Source: JASFHF01 sp050123375
GTDB lineage: Bacteria; Pseudomonadota; Gammaproteobacteria; UBA12402
Length of the DNA: 64,000 nucleotides
Reading direction: 5' to 3'
Assembly (NCBI GenBank): GCA_050123375.1
Contig: JASFHF010000001.1
Span: 62,001 to 126,000 of the forward strand
Part shown: one piece after another, positions 28,446 through 37,405 of the stretch
Position numbering within the stretch: the first letter of the stretch is position 1
How the letters are laid out: every line of letters begins with the position of its first letter
Position numbers and translations under genes: made by a program
The notes under the pieces: generated by a model
Databases searched by the model: none
What the model was told of the DNA's origin: nothing
The model's input: the letters and a program-made list of their open reading frames with translations, nothing else

Positions 28446-28689
28446 AGCCGATTTTTGAACGAAAGGATTTTGGGAGTAATTTTATGCGACTTAAAGCTTG
28501 CCGAGCACCGCAGCGAGGTAGGGAGAAATTTGCTGGATGCAAATTTCAGCGCGGCTGAGGCATGGATGCCGAATCCGCGCGACCCGTAGGCGAGCGAGGA
28601 GCGAAGGAAACCCAGCTATTTCATAGAAATAGCTGGGCAAGCGTCCAGGAGCGTAAAATTACTTCCAAAAGCCTATTCAAAAATCGACT
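28446..28689. mobile_element. 244-bp structured element with imperfect terminal inverted repeats
   Basis: Fills most of the 339-bp gap between htpG and mrdA. The outer ~45 bases pair imperfectly: AGCCGATTTTTGAAC and GGGAGTAATTTTATGCG on the left against GCGTAAAATTACTTCC and TTCAAAAATCGACT on the right. Inside are four clean hairpins: AAATTTGC/GCAAATTT, GCGCGG/CCGCGC enclosing GGCATGGATGCC, and CCCAGCTATTT/AAATAGCTGGG. No open frame of note. It is GC-richer than its surroundings. Confidence 0.75.
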
Positions 28690-28711
28690 TATAAGTTAAA
28701 CTCCGCTTACA

Positions 28712-30559
28712 ATGAAACACTTCTTCATCAAAAACAGCACCAAAGAAATGCTGCTGCTAAAACGGCGAATTATAGTAATCAGCATTGCAATAACTATTCT
28801 AACCCTAATACTAGCGGGACGTCTATTTGCCTTACAAATTATTCAACACAAATACTATACTACGTTATCCAAATTAAATTCTATTGATCTCAATCCAATT
28901 GAACCACGCCGCGGCATTATTTACGACCGCAACGGCATTATCCTGGCAAAAAATATTCCAACTTTTAGTTTAATGGTTACACCCAGTAAAACACAAAACT
29001 TAAATCAAACCATCACTGAGCTAAATAAAATTATTCCTTTAAGTAAAAATGATTTAGAACAATTTCACAAACAATTCAAACAACATCGGCGTTTTGAACA
29101 AATTTTACTTAAACTAAAATTAACCGAAGAAGAAGCAGCAAAATTTGCAGTAAATAGTTTTCGCTTTCCTGGTTTTTCCGTACAAACAAAACTAATCCGC
29201 CAATATCCGCTAGGAGAAACTTTTGCTCACGTAATCGGTTACGTAGGCCGTATTAATACTCGTGATCTTAATACCATTGATACTGCTAATTATGCTGCAA
29301 CTAATTTCATCGGCAAAGTTGGGATCGAAAAATATTATGAACCACAGTTACACGGTTTAGTTGGCTACCAAAAAATTGAAACCGATGCCAATGGCAAAAC
29401 CATACGAACAATCAACACCACACCTCCAACACCCGGAAATAACCTTTATTTAACTATTGACAGCAGATTGCAGCAAGTTGCAGCAAAAGCGCTCACTAAA
29501 CATAATGGCGCAGTTGTAGCAATCCAACCCAGCACTGGCGAAATTTTAGCAATAGCAAGTAATCCAAGCTATGATCCAAATACATTCATCAACGGCATTT
29601 CTTATCATGATTTTCAACAACTGCAGCATGATAAAAACCATCCGCTGTACAATCGGCCGCTGCGCGGATTATATCCTCCCGGCTCCACTATCAAGCCATT
29701 CATCGCCATCGAAGGCTTGAAAACTAACACTATCACTGCTGCACAAAAAATATTTGATCCAGGGTGGTACCAAATTCCTAACACTACACACATTTTCCAT
29801 GACTGGAGACGAACCGGCCATGGCTGGGTAAATTTATCTAAAGCAATCATTGAATCTTGCGACACTTATTTCTGGAAATTGGCCAATGCGTTAGGTATTC
29901 GTCAAATTGACGAAATTTTAAATCAATTTAATTTCGGCACACAAACCGGTATTGATATGCAGGAAGAATTACCCGGAAACGTTCCCAGCCCCGAATGGAA
30001 ATTAAAATACAACGGACAAGCCTGGTTTAAAGGAGATACTGCTAACGCCGGCATTGGACAAGGATATATCGAAGTAACTCCATTACAATTAGCAACCGCT
30101 ACTGCTATTTTGGCCAATCGCGGCATGCACTTAAAACCTCATTTATTATATGCAACCCAATCACCCGACGGCACAATCACAAAAACCCAACCAACCGAAG
30201 AACCGCCAGTTATTTTAAATAATCCAAAAAACTGGGAAACTGTAATTAATGCAATGAGCAAAGTAATAACCGGCGCAACTGGGTATCGTTTTGGCCATAA
30301 ACCACCATATACAGTTGCAGCTAAAACTGGAACCGCGCAACTAGTTAGTTTACAATATGCTGAGTTTAACAATATTAGCGAAATACCAAAAAATTTACGC
30401 GATAATTCCGTGTTTATTACTTTCGCACCAACAAATCACCCTAAAATTGCATTAGCAATTGTTAGTGAAAACAGCACTGATGCTCCTCGTATAGCACGTG
30501 AAATTTTAGATTATTATTTATTAGCCTTACATGGAAAACCAAATGCAGTTATTAAATAA
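28712..30559 (+). CDS. mrdA: peptidoglycan D,D-transpeptidase, penicillin-binding protein 2
   Basis: 615 residues. PBP2 cross-links peptidoglycan during cell elongation together with RodA. It has an N-terminal membrane anchor (IVISIAITILTLILAGRLFALQI), a dimer/pedestal domain (PRRGIIYDRNG) and a transpeptidase domain with the active-site serine motif PPGSTIKPF, the second motif SCD (ESCDTYFW) and KTGTAQ. Its 3' end overlaps rodA by 29 bp. The presence of the elongasome pair indicates a rod-shaped or at least wall-bearing cell. Confidence 0.97.
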   Translation: MKHFFIKNSTKEMLLLKRRIIVISIAITILTLILAGRLFALQIIQHKYYTTLSKLNSIDLNPIEPRRGIIYDRNGIILAKNIPTFSLMVTPSKTQNLNQTITELNKIIPLSKNDLEQFHKQFKQHRRFEQILLKLKLTEEEAAKFAVNSFRFPGFSVQTKLIRQYPLGETFAHVIGYVGRINTRDLNTIDTANYAATNFIGKVGIEKYYEPQLHGLVGYQKIETDANGKTIRTINTTPPTPGNNLYLTIDSRLQQVAAKALTKHNGAVVAIQPSTGEILAIASNPSYDPNTFINGISYHDFQQLQHDKNHPLYNRPLRGLYPPGSTIKPFIAIEGLKTNTITAAQKIFDPGWYQIPNTTHIFHDWRRTGHGWVNLSKAIIESCDTYFWKLANALGIRQIDEILNQFNFGTQTGIDMQEELPGNVPSPEWKLKYNGQAWFKGDTANAGIGQGYIEVTPLQLATATAILANRGMHLKPHLLYATQSPDGTITKTQPTEEPPVILNNPKNWETVINAMSKVITGATGYRFGHKPPYTVAAKTGTAQLVSLQYAEFNNISEIPKNLRDNSVFITFAPTNHPKIALAIVSENSTDAPRIAREILDYYLLALHGKPNAVIK

Positions 30560-31655
30560 TTACAAACAACGACGTTCAATCTGGCAAACTCTGCATCTTG
30601 ATTTGCCGCTATTACTTCTGCTTTTAACTATTACTATAATTGGATTTTTTATTTTATATAGCGCCAGCAATCAACAGTTCGGCATGATAGTTCAAGAAAT
30701 TATTCACATTGGACTTGCCCTGATATTGATGACTCTTATCGCACAATTACCTCCATATATCTATGAACGCTGGACTCCGTGGATTTACAGTATTGGTATT
30801 TTTTTGCTGTTTGCTGTTTTGATCATTGGACACATTGGCAAAGGCGCGCAACGCTGGCTTAATCTTGGTTTACTACACCTACAACCTTCTGAGATAATGC
30901 AGCTTGCTATTCCAATGATGCTGGCATGGTACTACAAAAACCGTCATTTACCGCCAAAAATAAAAGATATTGCGGTTTCCGCCGCAATCATTCTGGTACC
31001 TGTAATTCTAACTGCTAAAGAACCTGATCTAAGCACTGCAATTACCTTAACCATCAGCGGAGCCTGCGTATTGCTATTTGCCGGAATTAGCTGGGGTTTA
31101 ATCACTGGACTATTCAGCCTTGCCATAATATCCATTCCTCTTCTATGGCATTTTATGCATAATTATCAACGACAACGCATTTTAGTTTTTCTTAACCCAG
31201 AACGTGACCCGCTTGGCAGCGGTTATCATATAATCCAATCTAAAATTGCTATAGGTTCCGGCGGTTTTTTTGGCAAAGGATGGTTAATGGGCACACAATC
31301 ACATCTTCATTTTTTGCCAGAACACGCAACTGACTTTATTTTTGCAGTTGGAGCAGAAGAATTTGGGCTGTTTGGCAGTTTAATACTACTAACAATTTAT
31401 GTGTTAATTACCGCACGTTGTATATACATCGCAAACCACGCTCAAGACACCTATACACGGCTATTAGCCGCCAGTTTAAGCCTAATGTTCTTTTTATCAA
31501 TCTTCATCAATATTGGGATGGTTACCGGAATTCTGCCAGCAGCAGGATTGCCTTTACCTTTAATTAGCTATGGCGGATCATCGATGATAGCATTTATGGC
31601 TGGTTTTGGTATACTAATGTCTATACATGGACATAAAAAACTACTAAGGAAATAA
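30531..31655 (+). CDS. rodA: peptidoglycan glycosyltransferase RodA (SEDS)
   Basis: 374 residues, about ten membrane helices. RodA polymerises lipid II in the elongasome. Conserved SEDS motifs are visible: GAQRWLNLGLLHLQPSEIMQLAIPMMLAWY, KEPDLSTA, PERDPLGSGYHIIQSKIAIGSGGFFGKG, LPEHATDFIFAVGAEEFG and LPLPLISYGGSSM. The first ATG at 30531 overlaps mrdA; an ATG at 30543 preceded by GGAAA is an equally good start. Part of the mrdA-rodA-mltB-rlpA unit. Confidence 0.97.
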   Translation: MENQMQLLNNYKQRRSIWQTLHLDLPLLLLLLTITIIGFFILYSASNQQFGMIVQEIIHIGLALILMTLIAQLPPYIYERWTPWIYSIGIFLLFAVLIIGHIGKGAQRWLNLGLLHLQPSEIMQLAIPMMLAWYYKNRHLPPKIKDIAVSAAIILVPVILTAKEPDLSTAITLTISGACVLLFAGISWGLITGLFSLAIISIPLLWHFMHNYQRQRILVFLNPERDPLGSGYHIIQSKIAIGSGGFFGKGWLMGTQSHLHFLPEHATDFIFAVGAEEFGLFGSLILLTIYVLITARCIYIANHAQDTYTRLLAASLSLMFFLSIFINIGMVTGILPAAGLPLPLISYGGSSMIAFMAGFGILMSIHGHKKLLRK

Positions 31656-31658
31656 ATT

Positions 31659-32780
31659 GTGCGGACAACCATCAAGATATTGGTAAAATTTAATTTAGCA
31701 ATACTTGCTTGTTGTGTCATTGCGGTATCCGGCTGCGCCCAATCACAAAAAAAACCACCAAAAACGAAAAAATCAATCGCAATCAAGACTCAACCACTAT
31801 ATCAACAAAAAGAAGTAAAAAAATTTATTGATGAGATGGTAAAACAACACGATTTTAAACGCGCACAACTTATAAAATTATTCAAACAAGTGCAAATTAA
31901 ACAACAAATTCTAAACAAAATTAAACATCCTTATGAAGAAGTTCCATGGAACGAATACCAACAACATTTTATCACACAACAACGTATTGATGGCGGAGTT
32001 AAGTTTTGGCATAAATATGCCGCGACTTTAAAACGCGCATATCTTGAATTCGGAATACCACCAAGCATCATCGTAGCGATTATTGGAGTAGAAAGTAAAT
32101 ATGGCAAAAAAACCGGAGAATTCAAAGTAATTAACGCGTTATCAACTATTGGTTTTAAATATCCGGAACGCGCTGAATATTTCAAAAAAGAATTAGCTCA
32201 ATTTTTATTATTCTGCCGCGAAAATAAAATCAATCCATTAAAAGTTTATGGATCATACGCAGGCGCCATTGGACAACCACAATTTATGCCAAGCAATGTC
32301 CGCGCTTACGCAGTTGATTTTGATAAATCTGGAAAAATCGATTTAATTAATGACGCAAAAGATTCTATTGGCAGCATCGCTAATTTTTTCCAAGCACATG
32401 GCTGGCAAGAAGACAGCAGTATTGCGTTAAAAGCAAAATTCACCAATCACTTATCTGCAAAAAATTTAACTAAATTCTTAACGCAGCGAGAACCAAAATT
32501 TACTTTAGCACAATTGGCCAAATATAATATTGAACCTGTCGTTACTATCCCATCAAATACATTAGCCAACGTAATTAAACTGCAAGGAAAAAATAATCCA
32601 CTATATTGGCTGGGATTTCATAATATGTATGTTATCATGACTTATAATACGAACATTCAATATGCAATGGCAGTCTATCAATTAAGCCAGGAAATTAAAA
32701 AAGCATATTTGCAATCATTAAAGACAAGAATTGGGAACGGAGCTTTACATAATCACAAAGCAACAAACAAAGCATTGTAA
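31659..32780 (+). CDS. mltB: lytic murein transglycosylase B, C-terminus encoded by a hairpin element
   Basis: 373 residues from a GTG start preceded by AAGGA, 3 bp after rodA. Lipoprotein signal with lipobox VSGC. It cleaves glycan strands; the catalytic Glu is in GVESKYG, and the substrate-groove motifs YGSYAGAIGQPQFMPSNVRAYA and DSIGSIANFF are intact. The last ~17 residues (RIGNGALHNHKATNKAL) and the stop codon come from a GGGACG hairpin element at 32733-32801, so the native C-terminus was replaced or extended by the insertion. The catalytic domain ends before this, so activity is probably kept. Confidence 0.93.
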   Translation: MRTTIKILVKFNLAILACCVIAVSGCAQSQKKPPKTKKSIAIKTQPLYQQKEVKKFIDEMVKQHDFKRAQLIKLFKQVQIKQQILNKIKHPYEEVPWNEYQQHFITQQRIDGGVKFWHKYAATLKRAYLEFGIPPSIIVAIIGVESKYGKKTGEFKVINALSTIGFKYPERAEYFKKELAQFLLFCRENKINPLKVYGSYAGAIGQPQFMPSNVRAYAVDFDKSGKIDLINDAKDSIGSIANFFQAHGWQEDSSIALKAKFTNHLSAKNLTKFLTQREPKFTLAQLAKYNIEPVVTIPSNTLANVIKLQGKNNPLYWLGFHNMYVIMTYNTNIQYAMAVYQLSQEIKKAYLQSLKTRIGNGALHNHKATNKAL

Positions 32781-32801
32781 TTATGTAAAGCTCACGTCCC
32801 G
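32733..32801. repeat. GGGACG hairpin element, copy 7, inserted in the mltB 3' end
   Basis: GGGAACGGAGCTTTACAT on the left (one extra A) and TATGTAAAGCTCACGTCCCG on the right. It overlaps the last 48 bases of mltB and supplies its TAA stop. Confidence 0.9.
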
Positions 32802-32823
32802 CAATGCTATTAGGAAATAAAAA

Positions 32824-33579
32824 ATGAACCCGCAAAAAATTATTATAATCCTAGTGAGTTTATTATTAACAGCTTGTACTACAACATCACAACAAGATAA
32901 ACCCCCAAAAAAACAAATTGACGTATCTAAAATTGCCAATGCAAAACCAAAAAAAGAAAACAGAAGCAAATACGGTAATCCTTATACTTACACAGTTTAC
33001 GGCAAACATTATTATGTTTTACCAAGCAGCAAAAATTATCATGCCACCGGAATTGCATCATGGTATGGTATGAAATTTCACGACCACCTTACCGCAAATC
33101 GTGAAACTTATGACGTCTATAAAATGACAGCCGCGCACAAAACTTTACCTATTCCCTCTTATGTAAAAGTAACCAACCTGGAAAACGGCAAACAAGTGAT
33201 TGTACGCATTAACGATCGCGGCCCATTTAAAGATAATCGTATTATTGATTTATCATATGCCGCAGCAAAAAAACTAGATATTGTTAAACATGGAACTGGA
33301 TTAGTTAGAATTGATTCTATTGATATAAACAAAACTACTGTCACTCACTCGCCGCAAATATATTTACAAGTCGGCGCTTACAGCAAACTGAATCATGCCA
33401 GATATATGCAGCAAGAAATCAGCAGCAAAATAGCTGCACCATGTGAAATTATGTTTAATGGTGCTGATCGTTTATATCACGTAAAAATTGGCCCAATTAA
33501 TAATAGATCCTGGGCTAATGATGTTACAACCAAATTAGCAGCACTTAACATCACCAAAACCGTCACAATGATTAAATAA
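32824..33579 (+). CDS. rlpA: septal ring lytic transglycosylase / RlpA family lipoprotein
   Basis: 251 residues. A lipoprotein signal (LLTACTTT) is followed by the double-psi beta-barrel RlpA domain (ATGIASWYGMKFHDHLTANRE, NDRGPFKDNRIIDLSYAAAKKL) containing the conserved aspartate of the active site, and a C-terminal SPOR domain (IYLQVGAYSKLNHARYMQQ...YHVKIGP) that binds denuded glycan at division sites. In Pseudomonas RlpA is a lytic transglycosylase; in E. coli it is not. AGGAAA precedes the ATG. The dacA gene that often follows is absent. Confidence 0.95.
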   Translation: MNPQKIIIILVSLLLTACTTTSQQDKPPKKQIDVSKIANAKPKKENRSKYGNPYTYTVYGKHYYVLPSSKNYHATGIASWYGMKFHDHLTANRETYDVYKMTAAHKTLPIPSYVKVTNLENGKQVIVRINDRGPFKDNRIIDLSYAAAKKLDIVKHGTGLVRIDSIDINKTTVTHSPQIYLQVGAYSKLNHARYMQQEISSKIAAPCEIMFNGADRLYHVKIGPINNRSWANDVTTKLAALNITKTVTMIK

Positions 33580-33808
33580 AAATCTCTTCATTTTTATTTT
33601 TAAAAAAGATGAATTTATTGTACTTCTTATTTGCTTAAACAAATTTTGCCTAAAATCTATACAATTTTGATAAGACCCAAATTAAAACTAAAATACAATA
33701 AAACCAAACAGTTATATCTTGAAATCCAACCACGTTATCACACGACGAACCCTGACAATTTGAATCTTAACCCAAATTCGTATAAGATGTGCGTTTTCAT
33801 AATAAGGA
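33580..33808. other. gene-poor stretch downstream of rlpA
   Basis: No supported gene. At 33587-33613, TTCATTTTT and AAAAAAGATGAA can form a weak AT-rich hairpin that may terminate the mrdA-rlpA unit; the rest shows nothing I can interpret. Confidence 0.4.
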
Positions 33809-33931
33809 CAGGACTTACGTGAAAAGATGAGATGCGAGAAAAAAGCGAGCGAAAGACGCGAGTTTATAAATAATAAATGAGCGGCTTGAATGAGCTTTTA
33901 ACAAAGCAGATCGCTTTTCACGTAAGTCCTG
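33809..33931. mobile_element. 123-bp MITE-like element with 18-bp terminal inverted repeats, copy B
   Basis: CAGGACTTACGTGAAAAG at 33809-33826 is exactly complementary to 33914-33931. The interior is similar in reverse complement to the element at 17401-17518 (shared AAACTC.CGTCTTTCGCTCG and CGATCTGCTTTGTTAAAA). It ends 10 bases before the MFS start codon; the AAGGG ribosome binding site touches its edge. Confidence 0.9.
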
Positions 33932-33941
33932 AAGGGTAAAA

Positions 33942-35252
33942 ATGAGCAGACTAACAATAACAGACCTAACACCTGGTGAAAAATATCGTTTTTTACCGTG
34001 GTTAATTTGCGGCATTGGCGCAGCATTTTATCTTTACGAATATTTCTTACGTATTGCGCCCAGCGTGATGACTTCTGACTTGATGCACGCTTATCATTTA
34101 TCTGCCGCACAACTGGGGAATTTATCTGCTTATTTTTATTACGCTTATACTCCCATGCAATTAATTATTGGCGTGTTATTAGATCGCTATGGTCCACGTT
34201 ATTTACTATTACTCGCCTGCGCTGCTTGTACTGCTGGAGCCTTTATATTTGCCGGCAGTAATCATATATTTTTAGCGCAACTAAGCAGATTTTTAATTGG
34301 TTTTGGTTCCGCATTTGCATTTGTTGGCGCATTAAAATTAGCTACCATTTGGCTGCCGCTGGAACGTTTTGCAGCAATGTGTGGATTAGTATCTACATTA
34401 GGTATGATTGGCGCGATCAGCGGCGATATTTTATTAACCAAACTTTTAGAAAATTATGGCTGGCGTCATTCAACTTACATATCAGCCTGGCTCGGTGTAA
34501 TTTTAACTGTGTTAATATTTTTAATTGTGCGCGATAAGGTAAAAACCAAATCAGAACGCCACCAAGCTTATCATCTTGAATTAAATTTAAAAGAAGTTTG
34601 TATTGGGTTATTGCAAGCAATAAAAAATCCATATATTTGGTTAACCAGCACCATCGGTTGTTTTTTATTTTTATCCTTATCTGCATTTGCAGAATTGTGG
34701 GGCATTCCATATTTAACTCAAGCTCATGGATTAACTCGAGCTACCGCAGCAACTGCTATTTCAATGGTATTTTGGGGATGGGTAATTGGCGGCCCTTTGG
34801 CAGGCTGGGTTTCTGATTACACTAGACAACGAAAATTGCCAATCATGATCGGCTCATTATTATCGGCAATCACTTTTTGTATTATTTTATACGTACATCA
34901 TTTATCGCCAACCTCTTTATTTATTTTATTATTCATTTTCGGTGTTTTAACCAGTGTTGAAGTAATTGTGTTTGCAATTGGACGTGAAATTAGTCCCAAT
35001 AAACTTGCCGGAACCAGCATTGCATTAACCAACGCAATTATTATGTTAGGCGGCGCAATATTCCAGCCAATTATCGGCATGCTGTTAGATGCGTCCTGGC
35101 AAGGAAAAATGATGCATGGCATTCGGTTCTATTCAGCGCATAATTATAAAATTGCGTTAACTATTTTACCGATTGGCTTTATACTAACTTTTATCCTAAG
35201 CTTTTTCTTGCGTGAAACACATTGTCATGTTCAGAAGAAAAAAGACGAATAA
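33942..35252 (+). CDS. MFS transporter
   Basis: 436 residues, twelve predicted membrane helices. Major facilitator family transporter with the typical loop 2-3 motif (GVLLDRYGPRYLLL) and its repeat in the second half (GPLAGWVSDYTRQRKLP). The N-terminal helix FYLYEYFLRIAPSVM resembles transporters common in Legionella and Coxiella, but the substrate (sugar acid, amino acid or other) cannot be assigned. AAGGG lies just upstream of the ATG. The insertion of a MITE immediately upstream may have changed its expression. Confidence 0.9.
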   Translation: MSRLTITDLTPGEKYRFLPWLICGIGAAFYLYEYFLRIAPSVMTSDLMHAYHLSAAQLGNLSAYFYYAYTPMQLIIGVLLDRYGPRYLLLLACAACTAGAFIFAGSNHIFLAQLSRFLIGFGSAFAFVGALKLATIWLPLERFAAMCGLVSTLGMIGAISGDILLTKLLENYGWRHSTYISAWLGVILTVLIFLIVRDKVKTKSERHQAYHLELNLKEVCIGLLQAIKNPYIWLTSTIGCFLFLSLSAFAELWGIPYLTQAHGLTRATAATAISMVFWGWVIGGPLAGWVSDYTRQRKLPIMIGSLLSAITFCIILYVHHLSPTSLFILLFIFGVLTSVEVIVFAIGREISPNKLAGTSIALTNAIIMLGGAIFQPIIGMLLDASWQGKMMHGIRFYSAHNYKIALTILPIGFILTFILSFFLRETHCHVQKKKDE

Positions 35253-35297
35253 ATAAAAATAAAAGTTACTTGGTAGAAAGAAATTTATATGTACAAT

Positions 35298-35334
35298 GGA
35301 GAGGTGTCCGAGCTGGTTTAAGGAGCACGACTGG
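35298..35334 (+). pseudogene. duplicated 5' half of tRNA-Ser
   Basis: 37 bases identical to the first 37 of the intact tRNA-Ser at 35439, ending within the anticodon loop (CACGACTGG). It lacks the 3' half and cannot form a tRNA. Confidence 0.93.
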
Positions 35335-35438
35335 GTGAGTCGGTGTCAGTTTAGGCGAAGCATTGCTTCGCCCCGGCGAACGCTCAGCATGGATGCTGAG
35401 CCGGATCAATCACCATGGATGGTTGCTTGGTTTTAAGT
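35335..35438. mobile_element. 104-bp hairpin-rich insertion between tRNA-Ser half and full copy
   Basis: Contains three successive hairpins: GGCGAAGC/GCTTCGCC, GCTCAGC-ATGGAT-GCTGAGC (35382-35401) and ACC-ATGGAT-GGT (35412-35423). Flanked by the 37-bp direct repeat of the tRNA-Ser 5' half. No coding capacity. Confidence 0.6.
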
Positions 35439-35527
35439 GGAGAGGTGTCCGAGCTGGTTTAAGGAGCACGACTGGAACTCGTGTATACGTTAATAGCGTA
35501 TCGAGGGTTCGAATCCCTCCCTCTCCG
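35439..35527 (+). tRNA. tRNA-Ser (anticodon GGA)
   Basis: Class II tRNA: acceptor GGAGAGG/CCTCTCC, anticodon loop CTGGAAC, long variable arm, T-loop GGTTCGAATCC, discriminator G. CCA not encoded. Confidence 0.96.
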
Positions 35528-35530
35528 ATT

Positions 35531-35656
35531 TACCTTTTAATGGCGGCATCGGTCCTTTCGCAACGTTAAATTGCGAATCCCGCCAGATCCGGAAGGAAGC
35601 AACGGTAGCAATGGCTGCGTGTGCCGGAATGCGGCTGGTGTCGCCTTTAAAAGGTA
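35531..35656 (+). ncRNA. ffs: signal recognition particle 4.5S RNA
   Basis: The SRP RNA apical domain is unmistakable: AGATCCGGAAGGAAGCA followed by GCGTGTGCCGGAATGCGGCTGG. The flanks TACCTTTTAATGGCG and CGCCTTTAAAAGGTA pair to close the helix. It binds Ffh to target membrane proteins. Exact ends are approximate. Confidence 0.95.
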
Positions 35657-35678
35657 AATTCAAACTCCCATTCTCTTG

Positions 35679-35765
35679 GCCGAGGTGGTGAAACTGGTAG
35701 ACACGCAAGTTTCAGGTACTTGTGGGGGAAACCCTGTGGAGGTTCGAGTCCTCTCCTCGGCACCA
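35679..35765 (+). tRNA. tRNA-Leu (anticodon CAG), CCA encoded
   Basis: Class II tRNA: acceptor GCCGAGG/CCTCGGC, anticodon loop TTCAGGT, T-loop GGTTCGAGTCC, 3' ACCA encoded. Confidence 0.96.
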
Positions 35766-35893
35766 AAACCGTAGTTTTCACGCTAGTTTTCATTGTTATA
35801 ATATGAGATAATAAATCGTAATAGTAATTATTGATTTAATTTGGGTAAACCACTATGGATCGAAAAAAAGAAAATGAACAAAGTAAATAAAGC

Positions 35894-37192
35894 CTATTCA
35901 AACAAATTCCGCAACACAATCGCAGCATTTCTGTCCGGACCCGTTGAAACAATATCAACCGGCGCACCAACTTTTGCAGCAATAAAATCTAAATAATTTT
36001 TTGCGGCTTTTGGTAATTTTGCATAATCACTTATTTGCGCAGTTGATTCTGACCATCCCGGCAAAACCTCATAAACCGGTTCGCATTTTTCTAAAAGCTC
36101 CGAATTAGTTGGAAACGTTGTTAATTCCTGATCTCTATAACAATATGCCACACAAACTTTAATTTCTTCCAATCCATCCAATACATCAAGCTTGGTAACA
36201 CATAATCCTGAAATACTATTGATTTCCACTGCGCGACGCATTGCAACTGCATCAAACCAACCACAACGACGTTTACGACCCGTAGTAGTTCCAAGCTCAC
36301 GACCTTGCGCCGCCAAATAATTGCCAATTTCATCATCAACTAATTCTGTAGGAAATGGACCGCTGCCAACTCGTGTAGTATATGCTTTAGCAACTCCCAA
36401 AATATAATCAAGATAACGCGGTCCAAAACCGCTACCTGTAGTAACTGCACCAACTGTAGTATTAGACGAAGTAACATAAGGATAAGTTCCAAAATCAACA
36501 TCTAACAATATTCCTTGCGCACCTTCAAATAATATTTTTTTATTTTGTAAACGTAATTCATTTAAAGTGGTTGCTGTATCCTCAGTCATTAGCTGCAACT
36601 GCTCTACTAATGGTAAAATTTCGTCAAGAATGTGGTGATAATTAACTTCTTGTACTTTATATAAATTTTTTAGTAAAAAATTATAATATTTAACTACTTC
36701 TTGTAATTTCTTAGTAAATATTTCTTCATCAAATAAATCTATTAATTTAATTGCGCGACGTGCTACTTTATCTTCATAAGCGGGACCAATACCTCTTCTT
36801 GTGGTACCAATCGCTGTCGTACCACGAATTTTTTCTCGCGCATGATCAACTGCAACATGATATGGTAAAATGAGAGGACAAGCATTACTAATGTGTAAGC
36901 GATCTCGAACTGAAATATTATTTTTTTCTAACTCATTAATTTCGTCCATTAAAGCAATCGGCGATAACACCACACCATTACCAATTATGCAATGAACACC
37001 ATCATGCAAAATCCCGGAAGGAATCAAATGCAATTTAATTATTTCACCATTAATCACCAACGTATGACCAGCATTATGCCCTCCTTGGAAACGCACCACT
37101 GCGTCGGCATGTTCTGTTAATAAATCAATAACTTTACCTTTACCTTCATCGCCCCATTGCGCCCCAACAACAACTAAATTACGATTACTCAT
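35894..37192 (-). CDS. purA: adenylosuccinate synthase
   Basis: 432 residues, full length. First committed step from IMP to AMP (IMP + Asp + GTP). The N-terminal GTP loop GAQWGDEGKGKVID, the HNAGHT motif, the IMP-binding TTRRGIGPAYEDK and the C-terminal GPDRNA are conserved. GAGG precedes the ATG. Last gene of hfq-hflX-yjeT-purA. Confidence 0.98.
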   Translation of the reverse strand: MSNRNLVVVGAQWGDEGKGKVIDLLTEHADAVVRFQGGHNAGHTLVINGEIIKLHLIPSGILHDGVHCIIGNGVVLSPIALMDEINELEKNNISVRDRLHISNACPLILPYHVAVDHAREKIRGTTAIGTTRRGIGPAYEDKVARRAIKLIDLFDEEIFTKKLQEVVKYYNFLLKNLYKVQEVNYHHILDEILPLVEQLQLMTEDTATTLNELRLQNKKILFEGAQGILLDVDFGTYPYVTSSNTTVGAVTTGSGFGPRYLDYILGVAKAYTTRVGSGPFPTELVDDEIGNYLAAQGRELGTTTGRKRRCGWFDAVAMRRAVEINSISGLCVTKLDVLDGLEEIKVCVAYCYRDQELTTFPTNSELLEKCEPVYEVLPGWSESTAQISDYAKLPKAAKNYLDFIAAKVGAPVDIVSTGPDRNAAIVLRNLFE

Positions 37193-37199
37193 AAACTAA

Positions 37200-37397
37200 T
37201 TACCTCAAAAGTATGTGCAGAACATATAATATTATTGTGCCTAATAACATCAAAATAAAACCAACAATCCGCAAAACATTATCGCTTTTTTTTGCCATAA
37301 GATTAGCCATCCGCCGCCATAAATTTGGTGCCAAAAACGGCAGCAACCCTTCCAAAATTAATACCAATGCAAGTGCCGCAATTAAATCATATTCCAT
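37200..37397 (-). CDS. yjeT: DUF2065 family small membrane protein
   Basis: 65 residues, two hydrophobic helices around a basic stretch (ALALVLILEGLLPFLAPNLWRRM, IVGFILMLLGTIILYVL). It matches the DUF2065/YjeT family, which in E. coli sits immediately upstream of purA as here. Function unknown. Gaps of 7 bp to purA and 8 bp to hflX imply one transcript. Confidence 0.9.
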   Translation of the reverse strand: MEYDLIAALALVLILEGLLPFLAPNLWRRMANLMAKKSDNVLRIVGFILMLLGTIILYVLHILLR

Positions 37398-37405
37398 AAA
37401 TACAC

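Noticed and set aside
35298..35334. Second complete tRNA-Ser gene
   Set aside because: Only the 5' 37 bases are present; the 3' half and T-arm are missing, so it cannot fold.
35766..35893. Tiny ORF of 11 codons with an upstream TATAAT before purA's 3' end
   Set aside because: Too short to support as a gene; could be a leader or chance sequence.
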